Below are positions 47,620 through 57,400 of a DNA stretch of 64,000 nt, one piece after another; position 1 is the stretch's first letter; each line of letters begins with the position of its first letter. A model generated the notes under the pieces. It worked only from the letters and a program-made list of their open reading frames with translations, was not told the DNA's origin and did not search any database. Both the position numbers and the translations under genes were made by a program. The DNA is from Porphyromonas catoniae ATCC 51270 (lineage in GTDB: Bacteria; Bacteroidota; Bacteroidia; Bacteroidales; Porphyromonadaceae). Where the stretch lies: assembly GCF_000565015.1 (NCBI RefSeq), contig NZ_JDFF01000012.1, positions 62,001 through 126,000 of the forward strand, read 5' to 3'.

Positions 47620-48483
47620 ATGACGCTAGCATCTATCGTGTGGGATGTAGATCCCGTGATTTTTGAGGTTTTTGGGCGAGGTATCCGCTGGTATGGATTG
47701 CTCTTTGCCCTTGGACTCTTAATCCTTGGCCCACTGATCGAAGATAGGATGTGGAAGAGGGAGAAGTTGAAGCCCGAGTGGATCAATTCGCTCTTTATCT
47801 ATGTCGTGGTGGGGACAGTTGTGGGAGCTCGTCTAGGGCATGTGCTCTTTTACGATCCAGCTTATTACCTAGCCAACCCAACGAAGATTTTCGCAGTGTG
47901 GGAGGGCGGATTGGCGAGCCATGGAGGGACGATTGGTATCATCATCGCTGTATGGTTTTACTCTAGGCGTGTGACTAAGCGTTCGATGCTTTGGACGCTT
48001 GACCGCCTAGCTGTGCCAACGGGTCTTGCGGCAGCACTCATACGCCTAGGTAATCTGATGAATAGCGAGATCTTCGGTAGACCTACGGAGCTTCCTTGGG
48101 GTTTCGTCTTCCCTCGTGCCTCAGAGTTTGCTGGCTTCGCTGAGCGAGGTCTCTCGATACCTGCTTGTCACCCGACACAGATTTATGAGGCGTTGGCGTA
48201 CCTCGTTGTCTTTGCTTGGTGCATGTACCTCTATTGGGTGCGTGATGCTGCTCGTAGGTACTCGGGGCTGATACTTGGCTGGTTCTTGACTGGAGTCTTT
48301 GGCTTCCGTTTCTTTGTCGAGAGCATAAAGAATGTCCAGGAGTCTTGGGAGGTCGATATGGTGCTTAACTATGGGATCAATATGGGACAGCTATTGAGTA
48401 TCCCCTTTGTTATCGCAGGGGTGTTCCTGATTGTCTACTCATTACGCCACCCGCTCCAACCAGAGCCCATCACGAAGAAATAA
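47620..48483 (+). CDS. lgt: Prolipoprotein diacylglyceryl transferase
   Basis: Inner-membrane enzyme that transfers diacylglycerol to the lipobox cysteine of prolipoproteins. 287 aa with about seven hydrophobic segments. It contains the conserved [10 protein letters not shown] block, [19 protein letters not shown] (the Lgt signature with Arg and Asn-Ser-Glu) and [12 protein letters not shown]. Several substrates (lipobox proteins) are in this window. It ends at a hairpin terminator. Confidence 0.95.
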   Translation: MTLASIVWDVDPVIFEVFGRGIRWYGLLFALGLLILGPLIEDRMWKREKLKPEWINSLFIYVVVGTVVGARLGHVLFYDPAYYLANPTKIFAVWEGGLASHGGTIGIIIAVWFYSRRVTKRSMLWTLDRLAVPTGLAAALIRLGNLMNSEIFGRPTELPWGFVFPRASEFAGFAERGLSIPACHPTQIYEALAYLVVFAWCMYLYWVRDAARRYSGLILGWFLTGVFGFRFFVESIKNVQESWEVDMVLNYGINMGQLLSIPFVIAGVFLIVYSLRHPLQPEPITKK

Positions 48484-48486
48484 CAG

Positions 48487-48521
48487 AAGGTGCTGGGGAG
48501 AGATGCCCTCAGCACCTTTTC
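48487..48521 (+). terminator. Terminator after lgt
   Basis: AAGGTGCTGGGG (48487-48498) pairs with the following CCCTCAGCACCTT (48506-48518), one bulge, then TTCTCT. Confidence 0.8.
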
Positions 48522-48543
48522 TCTAATAGAAATACTACGCACT

Positions 48544-49746
48544 ATGTATCAAGTACCTCAAATCACTGACTCCATATACTACGTCGGTGTGAATGACCGC
48601 ATGAAGGCTCTCTTTGAGAACATGTGGAGCCTTCCCAATGGTGTGGCATATAACTCCTACCTGATTGTAGATGAACAAACGACCCTCATAGATACGGTGG
48701 ATATATGTTACTCTGACATCTTCATGCATAAGCTGGAGCTTGTCCTTCAGGGGAGACCGATAGACTACCTCATCATAAACCATATGGAGCCAGACCATGG
48801 CGGCTCAATTGGTCTGCTGAGGCAACGGTACCCCGAGATGAAGATCGTGGGGAACAAGAAGACCTTTGATATGCTAAGTGGCTTCCATGGCATCACAGAG
48901 GGGTTACACGAAGTGAAGAATGGGGATGCCCTTCGGATCGGTAGGCATGAATTCTCATTCCTCATGGCTCCGATGGTACATTGGCCAGAGGTCATGTTCA
49001 CCTATGAGCAGACCAACAAGATCCTCTTCACGGCAGATGCCTTTGGCTCATTTGGGGCGCTTGATGGTTACCTTTTCGATAGCCAGCTGCCAGATCGTAC
49101 GGCCTACTTTAGAGAAATGCAACGATACTACGCTACGGTCATTGGCAAGTATGGAGGCTTTGTCCAAAAGGCACTTGCCAGCATCGACAAGCAGGGACTC
49201 GATATAGACTTTGTTTGTCCTGCGCATGGTGTCGTTTGGGGAAGAGAGGGATACGAAGAGGCACGAGCTATCTATGATCGTCTCGCACAGTTTGCCTCGA
49301 CTCCTGGCGTAGTCATCCTCTACGGCTCTATGTATGGCAATACCGAGCAACTAGCAGACGTCATCGCGCAGAGTCTATCAGCCTCGGGGGTGCAGCATAT
49401 CGTTTGTCATAATGTGACGAAATCAGACCCCTCGGAAATCCTCTGTGATATCTTCCGTTACCAAGGGCTCATCATTGGTTGCCCAACGTACTGTGGCGAA
49501 CTCTTCTCACCCATCCAAAATCTCCTGCAGCTCATCCGTATACGAGATGTGAAAAATCGCCTCTACTCGGTTTTTGGCTCCTATACGTGGGCTCCTGGTG
49601 CGGTGAAGCGACTTGTTCCCTTTGCTGACGAAATGAAGTGGGAGCTCATTGGCGAATCGGTCGAGATGAAGATGTCGGATCTACCCTCTGTCCTAGATGC
49701 TGGGTGGGCACTCGGACAAGCAATGGCTGAGCGGCTGAAGGCTTAG
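48544..49746 (+). CDS. A-type flavoprotein (FprA/ROO-like diiron flavodiiron protein)
   Basis: Oxygen or nitric oxide reductase of anaerobes; protects the cell against O2/NO. 400 aa from ATG 48544 (MYQVPQITDSIYYVG); the frame is open 18 codons earlier, over the lgt terminator, so the later start is preferred. Metallo-beta-lactamase-like domain with diiron ligands H80-x-E82-x-D84-H85 (INHMEPDHGG), then a flavodoxin domain from ~255 (VILYGSMYGNTEQLADVIAQ, FMN loop). No rubredoxin domain is fused. A partner rubredoxin is not adjacent. Confidence 0.93.
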   Translation: MYQVPQITDSIYYVGVNDRMKALFENMWSLPNGVAYNSYLIVDEQTTLIDTVDICYSDIFMHKLELVLQGRPIDYLIINHMEPDHGGSIGLLRQRYPEMKIVGNKKTFDMLSGFHGITEGLHEVKNGDALRIGRHEFSFLMAPMVHWPEVMFTYEQTNKILFTADAFGSFGALDGYLFDSQLPDRTAYFREMQRYYATVIGKYGGFVQKALASIDKQGLDIDFVCPAHGVVWGREGYEEARAIYDRLAQFASTPGVVILYGSMYGNTEQLADVIAQSLSASGVQHIVCHNVTKSDPSEILCDIFRYQGLIIGCPTYCGELFSPIQNLLQLIRIRDVKNRLYSVFGSYTWAPGAVKRLVPFADEMKWELIGESVEMKMSDLPSVLDAGWALGQAMAERLKA

Positions 49747-49797
49747 CTACTCCTCATAAAGTTTACGAATAAGCATAACTAATCATCAACTAACCTC

Positions 49798-50583
49798 ATG
49801 CGTCTTATTATCCAACCCGACTCCTCAGGCATCGCTCGCTGGGCTGCTGACTACGTCATTGCTCGTATCCAAACAGCTCGCCCTACGGCAGAGAAACCCT
49901 TTGTGCTAGGTCTTCCTACAGGCTCTTCGCCTCTAGGGATGTACAAAGCCCTAGTGGAGGCTCACAAGGCAGGGCGTGTCTCTTTCGAGCACGTCGTTAC
50001 CTTCAACATGGACGAGTACGTAGGCATCCCAGAGGATCACCCACAGAGCTATCATAGCTTCATGTGGACGAACTTCTTCAGCCATATAGATATCAAGAAG
50101 GAGAACGTGCATATCCTCAATGGTAATGCCTCTGACCTCGAGGCGGAGTGTGCTGCCTACGAAGCTAAAATTGAGGCTGTGGGAGGTATCGACCTCTTCC
50201 TCGGTGGTATCGGCCCAGATGGTCATATTGCCTTCAACGAGCCAGGCTCATCCCTCTCCTCTCGTACTCGTATCAAGACGCTTACGACCGATACGATTAT
50301 TGCCAATAGCCGTTTCTTCGAGGGCGACGTCAATAAGGTGCCTAAGACTGCGCTTACCGTAGGGGTAGGTACGGTGATGGCTGCACGTGAAGTGCTCATC
50401 CTAGCCAATGGACATGGCAAGGCCAGAGCTCTACAACAGGCTGTCGAGGGTGCTGTGAACCAGATGTGGACGATTACGGCACTGCAACTTCATCCCAAGG
50501 GCATCATCGTTTGTGATGAAGCGGCATGTATCGAACTCAAGGTGGGTACGTATAATTACTTCAAGGATATTGAGCGACTCTAG
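49798..50583 (+). CDS. nagB: Glucosamine-6-phosphate deaminase
   Basis: Converts glucosamine-6-phosphate to fructose-6-phosphate and ammonia. 261 aa, typical length. It has [38 protein letters not shown] (Asp72-type base), and [20 protein letters not shown] (catalytic His). It fits the end of the nanA/epimerase sialic acid route. The allosteric residues were not checked. It stands alone and has a strong terminator. Confidence 0.96.
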   Translation: MRLIIQPDSSGIARWAADYVIARIQTARPTAEKPFVLGLPTGSSPLGMYKALVEAHKAGRVSFEHVVTFNMDEYVGIPEDHPQSYHSFMWTNFFSHIDIKKENVHILNGNASDLEAECAAYEAKIEAVGGIDLFLGGIGPDGHIAFNEPGSSLSSRTRIKTLTTDTIIANSRFFEGDVNKVPKTALTVGVGTVMAAREVLILANGHGKARALQQAVEGAVNQMWTITALQLHPKGIIVCDEAACIELKVGTYNYFKDIERL

Positions 50584-50619
50584 GCCCTTACACTAGCCTC
50601 TGGCTAGAAGCCATCGTTT

Positions 50620-50662
50620 AGGACGGTCGTGTGTTATGTATAGCGCACGACCGTCCTTTTTA
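50620..50662 (+). terminator. Terminator after nagB
   Basis: Perfect 12-bp stem AGGACGGTCGTG (50620-50631) with CACGACCGTCCT (50646-50657), then TTTTTA. Confidence 0.92.
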
Positions 50663-50835
50663 TGTGCTTGGGTAAATAGGCTAGGGATTTTCTTTCGGGG
50701 GCGATGGAGAAAACGTAAACACTCTTTGTGGAAGGGGAACCGGGGTTTCTAGCCTTCGAGATAAGTCTAGCTCTATATTCTTAGTAAGGCGCAGATTATC
50801 AGTGTGCTATACTTCCTCCAAAATTAGCCTCTAAT

Positions 50836-50943
50836 GAGTTATGGTAAGTCGCTCGAACGACTTACCATAACTCTCGATTAAGAGTTACCATAAGTCGTTT
50901 AGACGAGTTACCGTAACTCGTTGCGACGAGTTATGGTAACTTG
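50836..50943. repeat. Family 1 palindrome array D
   Basis: Five 16-bp cores at 50836, 50859, 50882, 50905 and 50928, 7-bp spacers CTCGAAC, CGATTAA, TTTAGAC, TTGCGAC; 108 bp in all. It lies between the nagB terminator and the trmD -7 box. Confidence 0.93.
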
Positions 50944-51106
50944 TTGGTAGGCACTGCAAGCGTCCCTAGATAGAGGAGTTTCGAGGGGGCAGTTCCGAGC
51001 CTTAGGCGGGTATGATTTTTAACTCTGCACAGGTGTTCTCACCCGATCTGTACCCTTGACCTGGTCTGAATTTATACAGCATGGGGAGGGACTGCCCAAG
51101 AGTGAG

Positions 51107-51114
51107 TACCTTTG
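51107..51114 (+). promoter_or_regulatory. Candidate -7 box for trmD
   Basis: TACCTTTG, 36 bp before the GTG start at 51150; supports that start over the earlier ATG at 51081, which would lie upstream of the promoter. Confidence 0.45.
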
Positions 51115-51149
51115 CCCTAGGAAATAATATTTGGATACAGACAAAATAC

Positions 51150-51845
51150 GTGCGCATAGATATACTGACCGTCGTTCCCGAGCTACTGGAGAGCCCGCTG
51201 AAGCACTCCATCATCGGGCGAGCACAGCAAGCTGGATACCTGGAGCTGGAGGTGCATAACATCCGAGACTATTCGACGAATAAATGGCGACGGGTAGATG
51301 ACTATCCCTTTGGGGGCGAAGCAGGTATGATCTTACAGATTGAACCCATTGACAGAGCTATCAGTGATCTGAAATCGCAGCGTGCGTATGACGAAGTGAT
51401 TTATACCTCTCCCGATGGGGAGACCTTCAGCCAAGGGATAGCCAATGAGCTGAGCCTAAGAGAGAACCTTATTATCCTCTGTGGACACTACAAGGGCATC
51501 GACCACCGCATCCGTGAGCACCTCATCACACGAGAGATCTCCGTGGGGGACTATGTCTTGACGGGGGGAGAGCTGCCAGCTGCGATTATGACGGACGCTA
51601 TCGTGCGTCTGCTGCCCGGGGTAATCGGTGATGCTGAGAGTGCGCTCTCAGATACCTTCCAAGACGATCTCCTTGCTCCACCGATTTACACACGTCCAGC
51701 TGAGTACAAAGGATGGTGTGTGCCAGAGATTCTACTCAGTGGCCATGCTGCGAAGATAGAGGAGTGGAAGATGAATCAGGCCACAGAGCGTACCAAGCGT
51801 CTGAGACCTGACCTCTGGGAGCGACATAAGAATGCAGGGAAATAG
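51150..51845 (+). CDS. trmD: tRNA (guanine-N1)-methyltransferase TrmD
   Basis: Methylates G37 of tRNAs reading CNN codons, with S-adenosylmethionine. 231 aa. The GTG at 51150 gives (V/M)[14 protein letters not shown], the normal N-terminus; the frame is open to 51081, but that would add 23 unusual residues. It has the deep-trefoil-knot SPOUT motifs [12 protein letters not shown] and [14 protein letters not shown] and the [16 protein letters not shown] block. It follows array D and precedes the CoA-transferase gene by 89 bp. Confidence 0.94.
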   Translation: MRIDILTVVPELLESPLKHSIIGRAQQAGYLELEVHNIRDYSTNKWRRVDDYPFGGEAGMILQIEPIDRAISDLKSQRAYDEVIYTSPDGETFSQGIANELSLRENLIILCGHYKGIDHRIREHLITREISVGDYVLTGGELPAAIMTDAIVRLLPGVIGDAESALSDTFQDDLLAPPIYTRPAEYKGWCVPEILLSGHAAKIEEWKMNQATERTKRLRPDLWERHKNAGK

Positions 51846-51858
51846 CAAGGTATTTGTT

Positions 51859-51866
51859 ACTTTTGC
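51859..51866 (+). promoter_or_regulatory. Candidate -7 box for the CoA-transferase
   Basis: TACTTTTG fits TAnnTTTG, 69 bp before the start. No clear -33 box. Confidence 0.35.
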
Positions 51867-51934
51867 TTCTCAGTAAGTCTTTTATACGGAGAGAACAAAC
51901 AAGGAACATAAAATATCCATATAAATAACGAATC

Positions 51935-53434
51935 ATGGCTTTGAAGTTTATCACAGCAGATGAGGCTGCTGCGCTGGTGCAGCACAACGACAATGTTGGT
52001 TTCAGTGGCTTTACGCCTGCTGGCTGTCCGAAGGTAGTCCCAGGGGCTATCGCTCGTAGAGCAGAGGCGGAGCATGCCGCTGGTCGTCCATTCAAGATTG
52101 GGATGTTTACGGGTGCAAGCACGGGCGACCGTCTCGATGGTGCTCTGGCACGTGCCGAGGCAGTGAAGTTCCGTACTCCGTATCAATCCAACAAGGACAT
52201 GCGTGCGGGGATCAATGCTGCGAGCAACCCCTATTTCGACATGCACCTCTCGATGGTAGCTCAGGAGCTCCGCTACGGCTTCCTTGGGAAGGTGAACGTA
52301 GCTATTGTAGAGGCTGCTGACGTGACCGAAGATGGAGAAATCGTGCCTACCTGTGGTGTGGGTATCCTACCTACCATCTGCCGTCTAGCAGACAAGATTA
52401 TAGTCGAGCTGAATGATAAGCATCCTAAGGAAATACGAGGTATGCATGACCTTGCAGAGCCGCTCGACCCTCCTCACCGCAGAGATATAGCTATCTACAG
52501 CCCTAGTGACCGTGTCGGTGATACTTGCATCAAGGTCGATCCTGCTAAGATCGTCGGTGTAGTACGTACCAGTGAGCCTAATGACGAGGGTGGCTTCGCT
52601 CCTCTAGATGAGGTGACACAGGCTATTGGGAATAACGTTGCTCAGTTCCTCGTCTCTGAGATGGAGGCTGGTCGCCTGCCTAAGGAATTCCTCCCTCTAC
52701 AGAGTGGTGTGGGTAATGTAGCGAATGCTGTACTTGGTGCGCTAGGAGATAATGAGAAGATTCCAGCCTTTAATGTCTACACTGAGGTCATCCAAGACGC
52801 TGTGATTGCGCTGATGAAGAAGGGGCGTGTTAAGTTCGCCAGTGGCTGCTCACTCTCTGTCTCTCGCCCCGTGATCCAAGACATCTATGCCAACCTTGAC
52901 TTCTTCAAGGATAAGCTCCTTCTCCGTCCACAGGAGTACTCCAACAACCCAGAGATTGTCCGCCGTCTCGGTATCATTACAATCAATACTGCCCTAGAGG
53001 CCGATATCTTCGGTAATATCAACTCCACGCACGTCAATGGCACACGTATGATGAATGGGATTGGTGGCTCAGGAGACTTTGCACGTAACGGCTACCTCTC
53101 GATCTTCACCACACCTTCGACTGCTAAGGATGGAAAGATTTCTGCCTTTGTACCGATGGTTTCTCACCTCGACCACAGTGAGCACTCAGTGAAGATTATC
53201 ATCACGGAGTATGGTATCGCTGACCTTCGTGGTAAGAGTCCACGCCAGAGAGCTGAGGAAATCATCGAGAAGTGCGTACACCCCGATTACAAGCCTCTGC
53301 TCCGTGAGTACCTAGAGCTCGGAGTGAAGGGGCAGACACCTCAGGATCTAGAGTGTTGCTTTGCTTTCCATCAGGAGATCGCAGCCTCTGGGGATATGCG
53401 TAACGTGGACTGGAAGAAGTACAAGAAGCAGTAA
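51935..53434 (+). CDS. Succinate-type acetyl-CoA hydrolase/CoA-transferase
   Basis: Moves CoA between succinate, acetate or propionate (Cat1/ScpC-like). 499 aa. It has GFSGFTPAGCPKVVP near the N-terminus, TGASTGDRLDGALARA, LPLQSGVGNVANAVL, the catalytic Glu in FNVYTEVIQDAVI, NSTHVNGTRMMNGIGGSGDF and the C-terminal ITEYGIADLRGKSPRQRA. Together with MutAB and malate dehydrogenase this completes part of a propionate/succinate fermentation. Exact CoA donor/acceptor is not determined by sequence. It is a single gene with its own -7 candidate. Confidence 0.9.
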   Translation: MALKFITADEAAALVQHNDNVGFSGFTPAGCPKVVPGAIARRAEAEHAAGRPFKIGMFTGASTGDRLDGALARAEAVKFRTPYQSNKDMRAGINAASNPYFDMHLSMVAQELRYGFLGKVNVAIVEAADVTEDGEIVPTCGVGILPTICRLADKIIVELNDKHPKEIRGMHDLAEPLDPPHRRDIAIYSPSDRVGDTCIKVDPAKIVGVVRTSEPNDEGGFAPLDEVTQAIGNNVAQFLVSEMEAGRLPKEFLPLQSGVGNVANAVLGALGDNEKIPAFNVYTEVIQDAVIALMKKGRVKFASGCSLSVSRPVIQDIYANLDFFKDKLLLRPQEYSNNPEIVRRLGIITINTALEADIFGNINSTHVNGTRMMNGIGGSGDFARNGYLSIFTTPSTAKDGKISAFVPMVSHLDHSEHSVKIIITEYGIADLRGKSPRQRAEEIIEKCVHPDYKPLLREYLELGVKGQTPQDLECCFAFHQEIAASGDMRNVDWKKYKKQ

Positions 53435-53559
53435 GTCCACACCTCCCTTTGTATCTCTCCTATTAGCCTTGCCCGCCCGCCTATCCGGAGCTCATCAATG
53501 AGCTTGGGTGAGCCGTGCTGGTAAGGCTAATGGGTGGATACAATCATTTCAAAAGAGAT

Positions 53560-54015
53560 ATGGCACACAGCAACGAAAGGGAACTACAACTCCTGCGTAA
53601 GCTCTTCCTTGCATTGGCTGGTGAAGAAGCGCCACTCCTAACCAGACCAGTGAATGACCTCTTCCTGCAAATCGATTGTGAAGAGGGAGAGCTACGCATC
53701 TATGATGATCAAGATGAACTCATAGCACATCAAGAGATTTTCTCTTGGTCTGATACGGGTACGATTGATGAGCCAGCGACAGAGGCTGTTGAGACGGTTC
53801 GTGAGCTGGTGACGCGTTTGGAGCAAAAAGGCTTCTGGAGCAAGGAGGTTTTTGCACGTCCCTTCTCGATTGAGCTCGTTCGCTCGGACTTCTCTGTGAT
53901 TGAGGAGCTACTCTTTTTGGATGAAGACCTTGTGAAGCTCTCCACTCCGCTCTTGGATGGCTTGGGTAAGGAGCTGGATAAGTTCCTCGGAGAGCTTTTG
54001 GAGGATCTCAAATAA
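53560..54015 (+). CDS. Conserved-looking hypothetical protein (151 aa)
   Basis: Not recognised. ATG at 53560 (MAHSNERELQLLRKL), with AAAAGAG just upstream, is preferred to the longer open frame from GTG 53515. It is acidic and helical: a first part LRKLFLALAGEEAPLLTRPV, a strand-rich middle (LFLQIDCEEGELRIYDDQDE), then helices rich in Leu/Glu (VRELVTRLEQKGFW, LLDGLGKELDKFLGELLEDL). No signal peptide or membrane segment. Its 3' end contains the -33 box of the tRNA promoter. Likely a real small cytoplasmic protein from codon quality, function unknown. Confidence 0.6.
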   Translation: MAHSNERELQLLRKLFLALAGEEAPLLTRPVNDLFLQIDCEEGELRIYDDQDELIAHQEIFSWSDTGTIDEPATEAVETVRELVTRLEQKGFWSKEVFARPFSIELVRSDFSVIEELLFLDEDLVKLSTPLLDGLGKELDKFLGELLEDLK

Positions 54016-54028
54016 ATCTCTATCTTTG
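53997..54028 (+). promoter_or_regulatory. Promoter of tRNA-Thr
   Basis: TTTG (53997-54000), 20-bp spacer, TATCTTTG (54021-54028): an excellent Bacteroidetes promoter. It overlaps the end of the upstream gene and lies 37 bp before the tRNA. Confidence 0.72.
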
Positions 54029-54065
54029 CACCGCTTTTAGAGCGTAGTAAGACGCTCGGGGAGTT

Positions 54066-54138
54066 GCCGAAATAGCTCAGTTGGTAGAGCAATTCATTCG
54101 TAATGAATAGGTCGCCGGTTCGAGTCCGGCTTTCGGCT
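54066..54138 (+). tRNA. tRNA-Thr (anticodon CGT)
   Basis: Complete 73-nt cloverleaf. Acceptor GCCGAAA pairs with TTTCGGC, D-stem GCTC/GAGC with loop AGTTGGTA, anticodon stem ATTCA/TGAAT with loop TTCGTAA (anticodon CGT, codon ACG), variable loop AGGTC, T-stem GCCGG/CCGGC with loop TTCGAGT, discriminator T. The CCA end is not encoded. Confidence 0.97.
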
Positions 54139-54190
54139 CAGTTTCTCAACTTATATTGTCATGCTTTTTTGTGGCAATAACACAGCTTTA

Positions 54191-54230
54191 ACGCTGGCTC
54201 TCAGGAGGGAGTCAGCGTACTTCTTTTTTA
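54191..54230 (+). terminator. Terminator after tRNA-Thr
   Basis: ACGCTGGCTC (54191-54200) pairs with GAGTCAGCGT (54209-54218) with one mismatch, then ACTTCTTTTTT. Confidence 0.78.
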
Positions 54231-54399
54231 GACTTACCTACGCACTACATATAAGAGTAGAATGAGGATGGCGTTCGGGTGTTTTCTCTCTTTATTACTA
54301 GCCATATCTTGCCTTTATTGGATGCCTTTTGGGGAGGTCTCTTATCCCGTCCTCATTTTTCTCCTAAGGTCAATATCTCCTGCTCTACCTACATTGTCG

Positions 54400-54407
54400 T
54401 ATCTTTG
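54400..54407 (+). promoter_or_regulatory. Candidate -7 box for the TamB-like gene
   Basis: TATCTTTG, 88 bp before the start; the rest of the 54139-54494 gap holds only the tRNA terminator and this box. Confidence 0.4.
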
Positions 54408-54494
54408 TCCACACTTTAGCTGTATGTAAAGCGTTTAGGGTGTGGAGGAAGAGCTGTGGCTCGTGAGTGACAAGAAGAGTATTAAGGACGAAGG

Positions 54495-57400
54495 ATGCGC
54501 TATTGGCAGGTAAATAAACATTTCCTGAAGGTTCTTCGGGTGGTGGCATGGATTGCTGCTTCCCTCTTCGTGCTACTCTATCTTGTCCCACTTGCTCTAT
54601 TTCGTATCCCAGCTATACAAGAGGCTGCAGCTCGTCGAGTGGGTAACTTCCTCACCGAGCTCTTTGATAGTCCCGTGCAGCTCCAGCGTGTACGTCTCAC
54701 GGGATGGACAGATATTGAGGTGCAGGGGGTGATGGTGCTTGACACAGCTGGGCGAGAGATGCTCAAGGCTGAGCGCCTTGTAGGGGGGATGACCCTCTCT
54801 GACTTAATCTATGACCAAGAGGTGCGTATCACCTCGGCACGCCTTTTCTCTGCCTCTCTCTCGCTCATCCGAGATGCGAAGACCGGACGCTTAAATATCC
54901 AGCATACCATTGACCACCTCAGCAAGCCAAAGAAGGATGGGGCATCTATGCCCGTAGACATCAATAGCATCATCGTGCGAGACCTTGGTATCACCCTCGA
55001 GGAGGGTGGGGGCAAGCGTGTCGTGGTCGATAAGCTCTCTACACGTATCCGTCGCCTACGTTTCTCTGAGGGCTATATAGGGGGGGCTATTGACGAACTG
55101 AGTTTCTCTCTTCAATCAGGGTTTCAACTCTCTGCACTAACGGGGCAGGCAGAGCTTCGTAGCCAGCTCCTCACCCTACGTAATATACAAGCTAAGTTTC
55201 CCGACAGTAGGCTCTCACTACCTCTACTTACACTTGACCTAAGGGGCAAGGGATTCATGCTCATACGAGAGGCTGAGCTCGCTGATAGTGATCTTGCCCT
55301 CTCTGACCTTGCCTTCCTCCATTCCACCCTCAAGGATCGTAAGGAGCATCTAGCACTTCGTGCTCTCTATAGCAGGGCAAAGCCTAACGAAGGCCAAGGG
55401 AATATCTCCCTTGAGATCCCAGGACTTTTCACTCTAGAGGAGCATGTCATCGCTCGGTGGAATCCCGAGGGGAAGCTCCAGCGAGCGATGCTAAACACGG
55501 AGCAACTCTATCTCCAAGCAAAACTTATAACCCTCCTCAGTCCTCTGCTCCCCGAGTCTACACGACCTTATCTGGAGTATGCTCAGCGGGTCGGCTCTCT
55601 CTCCTATCAGGGAGAGTTGGACTACAATGTGTCGGGTGAGGTCAAAAGCTCAGGGATGCTTCGCACCGATCAAGGAAAGTGGAGTTACCAGCTCGGGGTA
55701 CAGCTCGAGGATAGGAGCCTCAGGCAAGTGGAGGCTGAGCTACAGACCGAAGCCTTTCGCCTCTCTCCATTCCTTGGTGAGACATTACCTCTAGATCAAA
55801 TCGCTACATCTGTCAGGGTCAAGGCAAAGCGTACCACAGACCAGATGGATGACTGGCAGGTAGAGACGGAGCTAACCAGTCCAGAGTTTACCTACCGAGG
55901 CTATACCTATCGTGATCTGAACCTATCGCTCCGAACGCTACAACCTCATCGCCATGAAGTAATACTCAATCTAAAGGATCCCAACGCCACACTAGAGGCA
56001 GAAGGGGCTGTGACCTTTGCAAAGGGTGTACTTCGGGATGTAGACCTTTCGCTCAAGACGAATGTACACCCCGAGGCCATTGGCCTCACAGGTCTGCTAG
56101 GTAAGTACAGCATTGAGGGATCAGGGACAGCACATATTGACGAGCTAAATGCTGATAGAGGTCATGGACTTATTGCTCTAGAGTCACTGACGCTCGCCTC
56201 AGAGAAGCAGAGGCTTTCCCTAAGGGATATACAGCTACAGCTCGTAGGCAGTCCTGAGACTGGACGCCTCATACACCTGTCTTCACCCTATCTGACAGCT
56301 CAGCTCAGTGGGCGCTATACCCTTGCCTCACTCCTGCCTGACCTGAAGCAGTCACTCCGTCATTATTTCCCTTCCCTCCTAGTGGGGGATATCTCTCGAC
56401 CTCGCTTGCTACGTCCAGCCCGATCGTCTTATGAGCTGGAGCTAAATATCCAGCACATCCCTGATGAGTGGGTAGAGGCACTTCATTTACCTGTGCAGAT
56501 GGATAAGGGAGGGACGCTTCGTGCTACCTATCAAGGGACTACTCATGAGTTGACCCTGTATGCACAATCGCCTTTGTTGCGTTTCAATGGCAATACCTTC
56601 CAAGGCCTCTCCTTGAATTTTGCCGATCGCCATCTACAGCTCTCCTCTGATATCCGCCTAGCCAAGGGGGCAGAGATTAAAGGCTTTGGCATCACAAGCC
56701 ACGTAGAGACAGATAGCGTACATACCCGCATTGATCTGGGACAAGATGCAACGGGTAAGGCCAATGGTCTAATTGATATTGGGACCCACTTCTCTCAAGA
56801 GACGAATTATGGAGTGAAGGGTACTTCTCTGAATACCTCCTTTAGCCTCGCACCCTCACGCATCCGTATCAATGGGGAGGATTGGACAATTGCTCCAGCC
56901 CAAGTACAGCTACATCAAGGGCAAGTACGTATCCATGGACTAGATCTCTCTAGTACGGAGCGTCGGATTAGCATCGATGGAGCTCTGAGTAACCAACCCA
57001 ATGAATACCTGAATGTGGCTCTTCGCAAGATCAACCTTCTCTATATCCTGCAGTCGGCTGGTGTTACCTTTGATATTCTCGATACCGAGCTAACGGGCAA
57101 TGCGAAAGCTAGCTTGCGTAGTGGAGTCATCCAAGCCAGTGCGGAGGTTTCCTCCCCTGCCTTCTATGTCAAGGGTGTGGATGTAGGGGCTCTTCGCGCA
57201 GGGCTTACCTTTGATAGTAAGGATGGACGTATTATGCTCCGTGGTCATGTGGCACAGGCTGATGGTGGCACGTCGGATGTAGAGGGCTACATACGACCTG
57301 CAGGAGGTGCGGGGATCGACCTTCGGTTTGATGCAACACGACTGAGAGCAGACTTTGTCGGTAAGTTCATGGATACGCTTTTCGACCGAGTAGAGGGGAG

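Noticed and set aside
51081-51149. Earlier ATG (51081) as the trmD start
   Set aside because: It precedes the -7 box at 51107 and adds residues not seen in TrmD; GTG 51150 gives the normal N-terminus.
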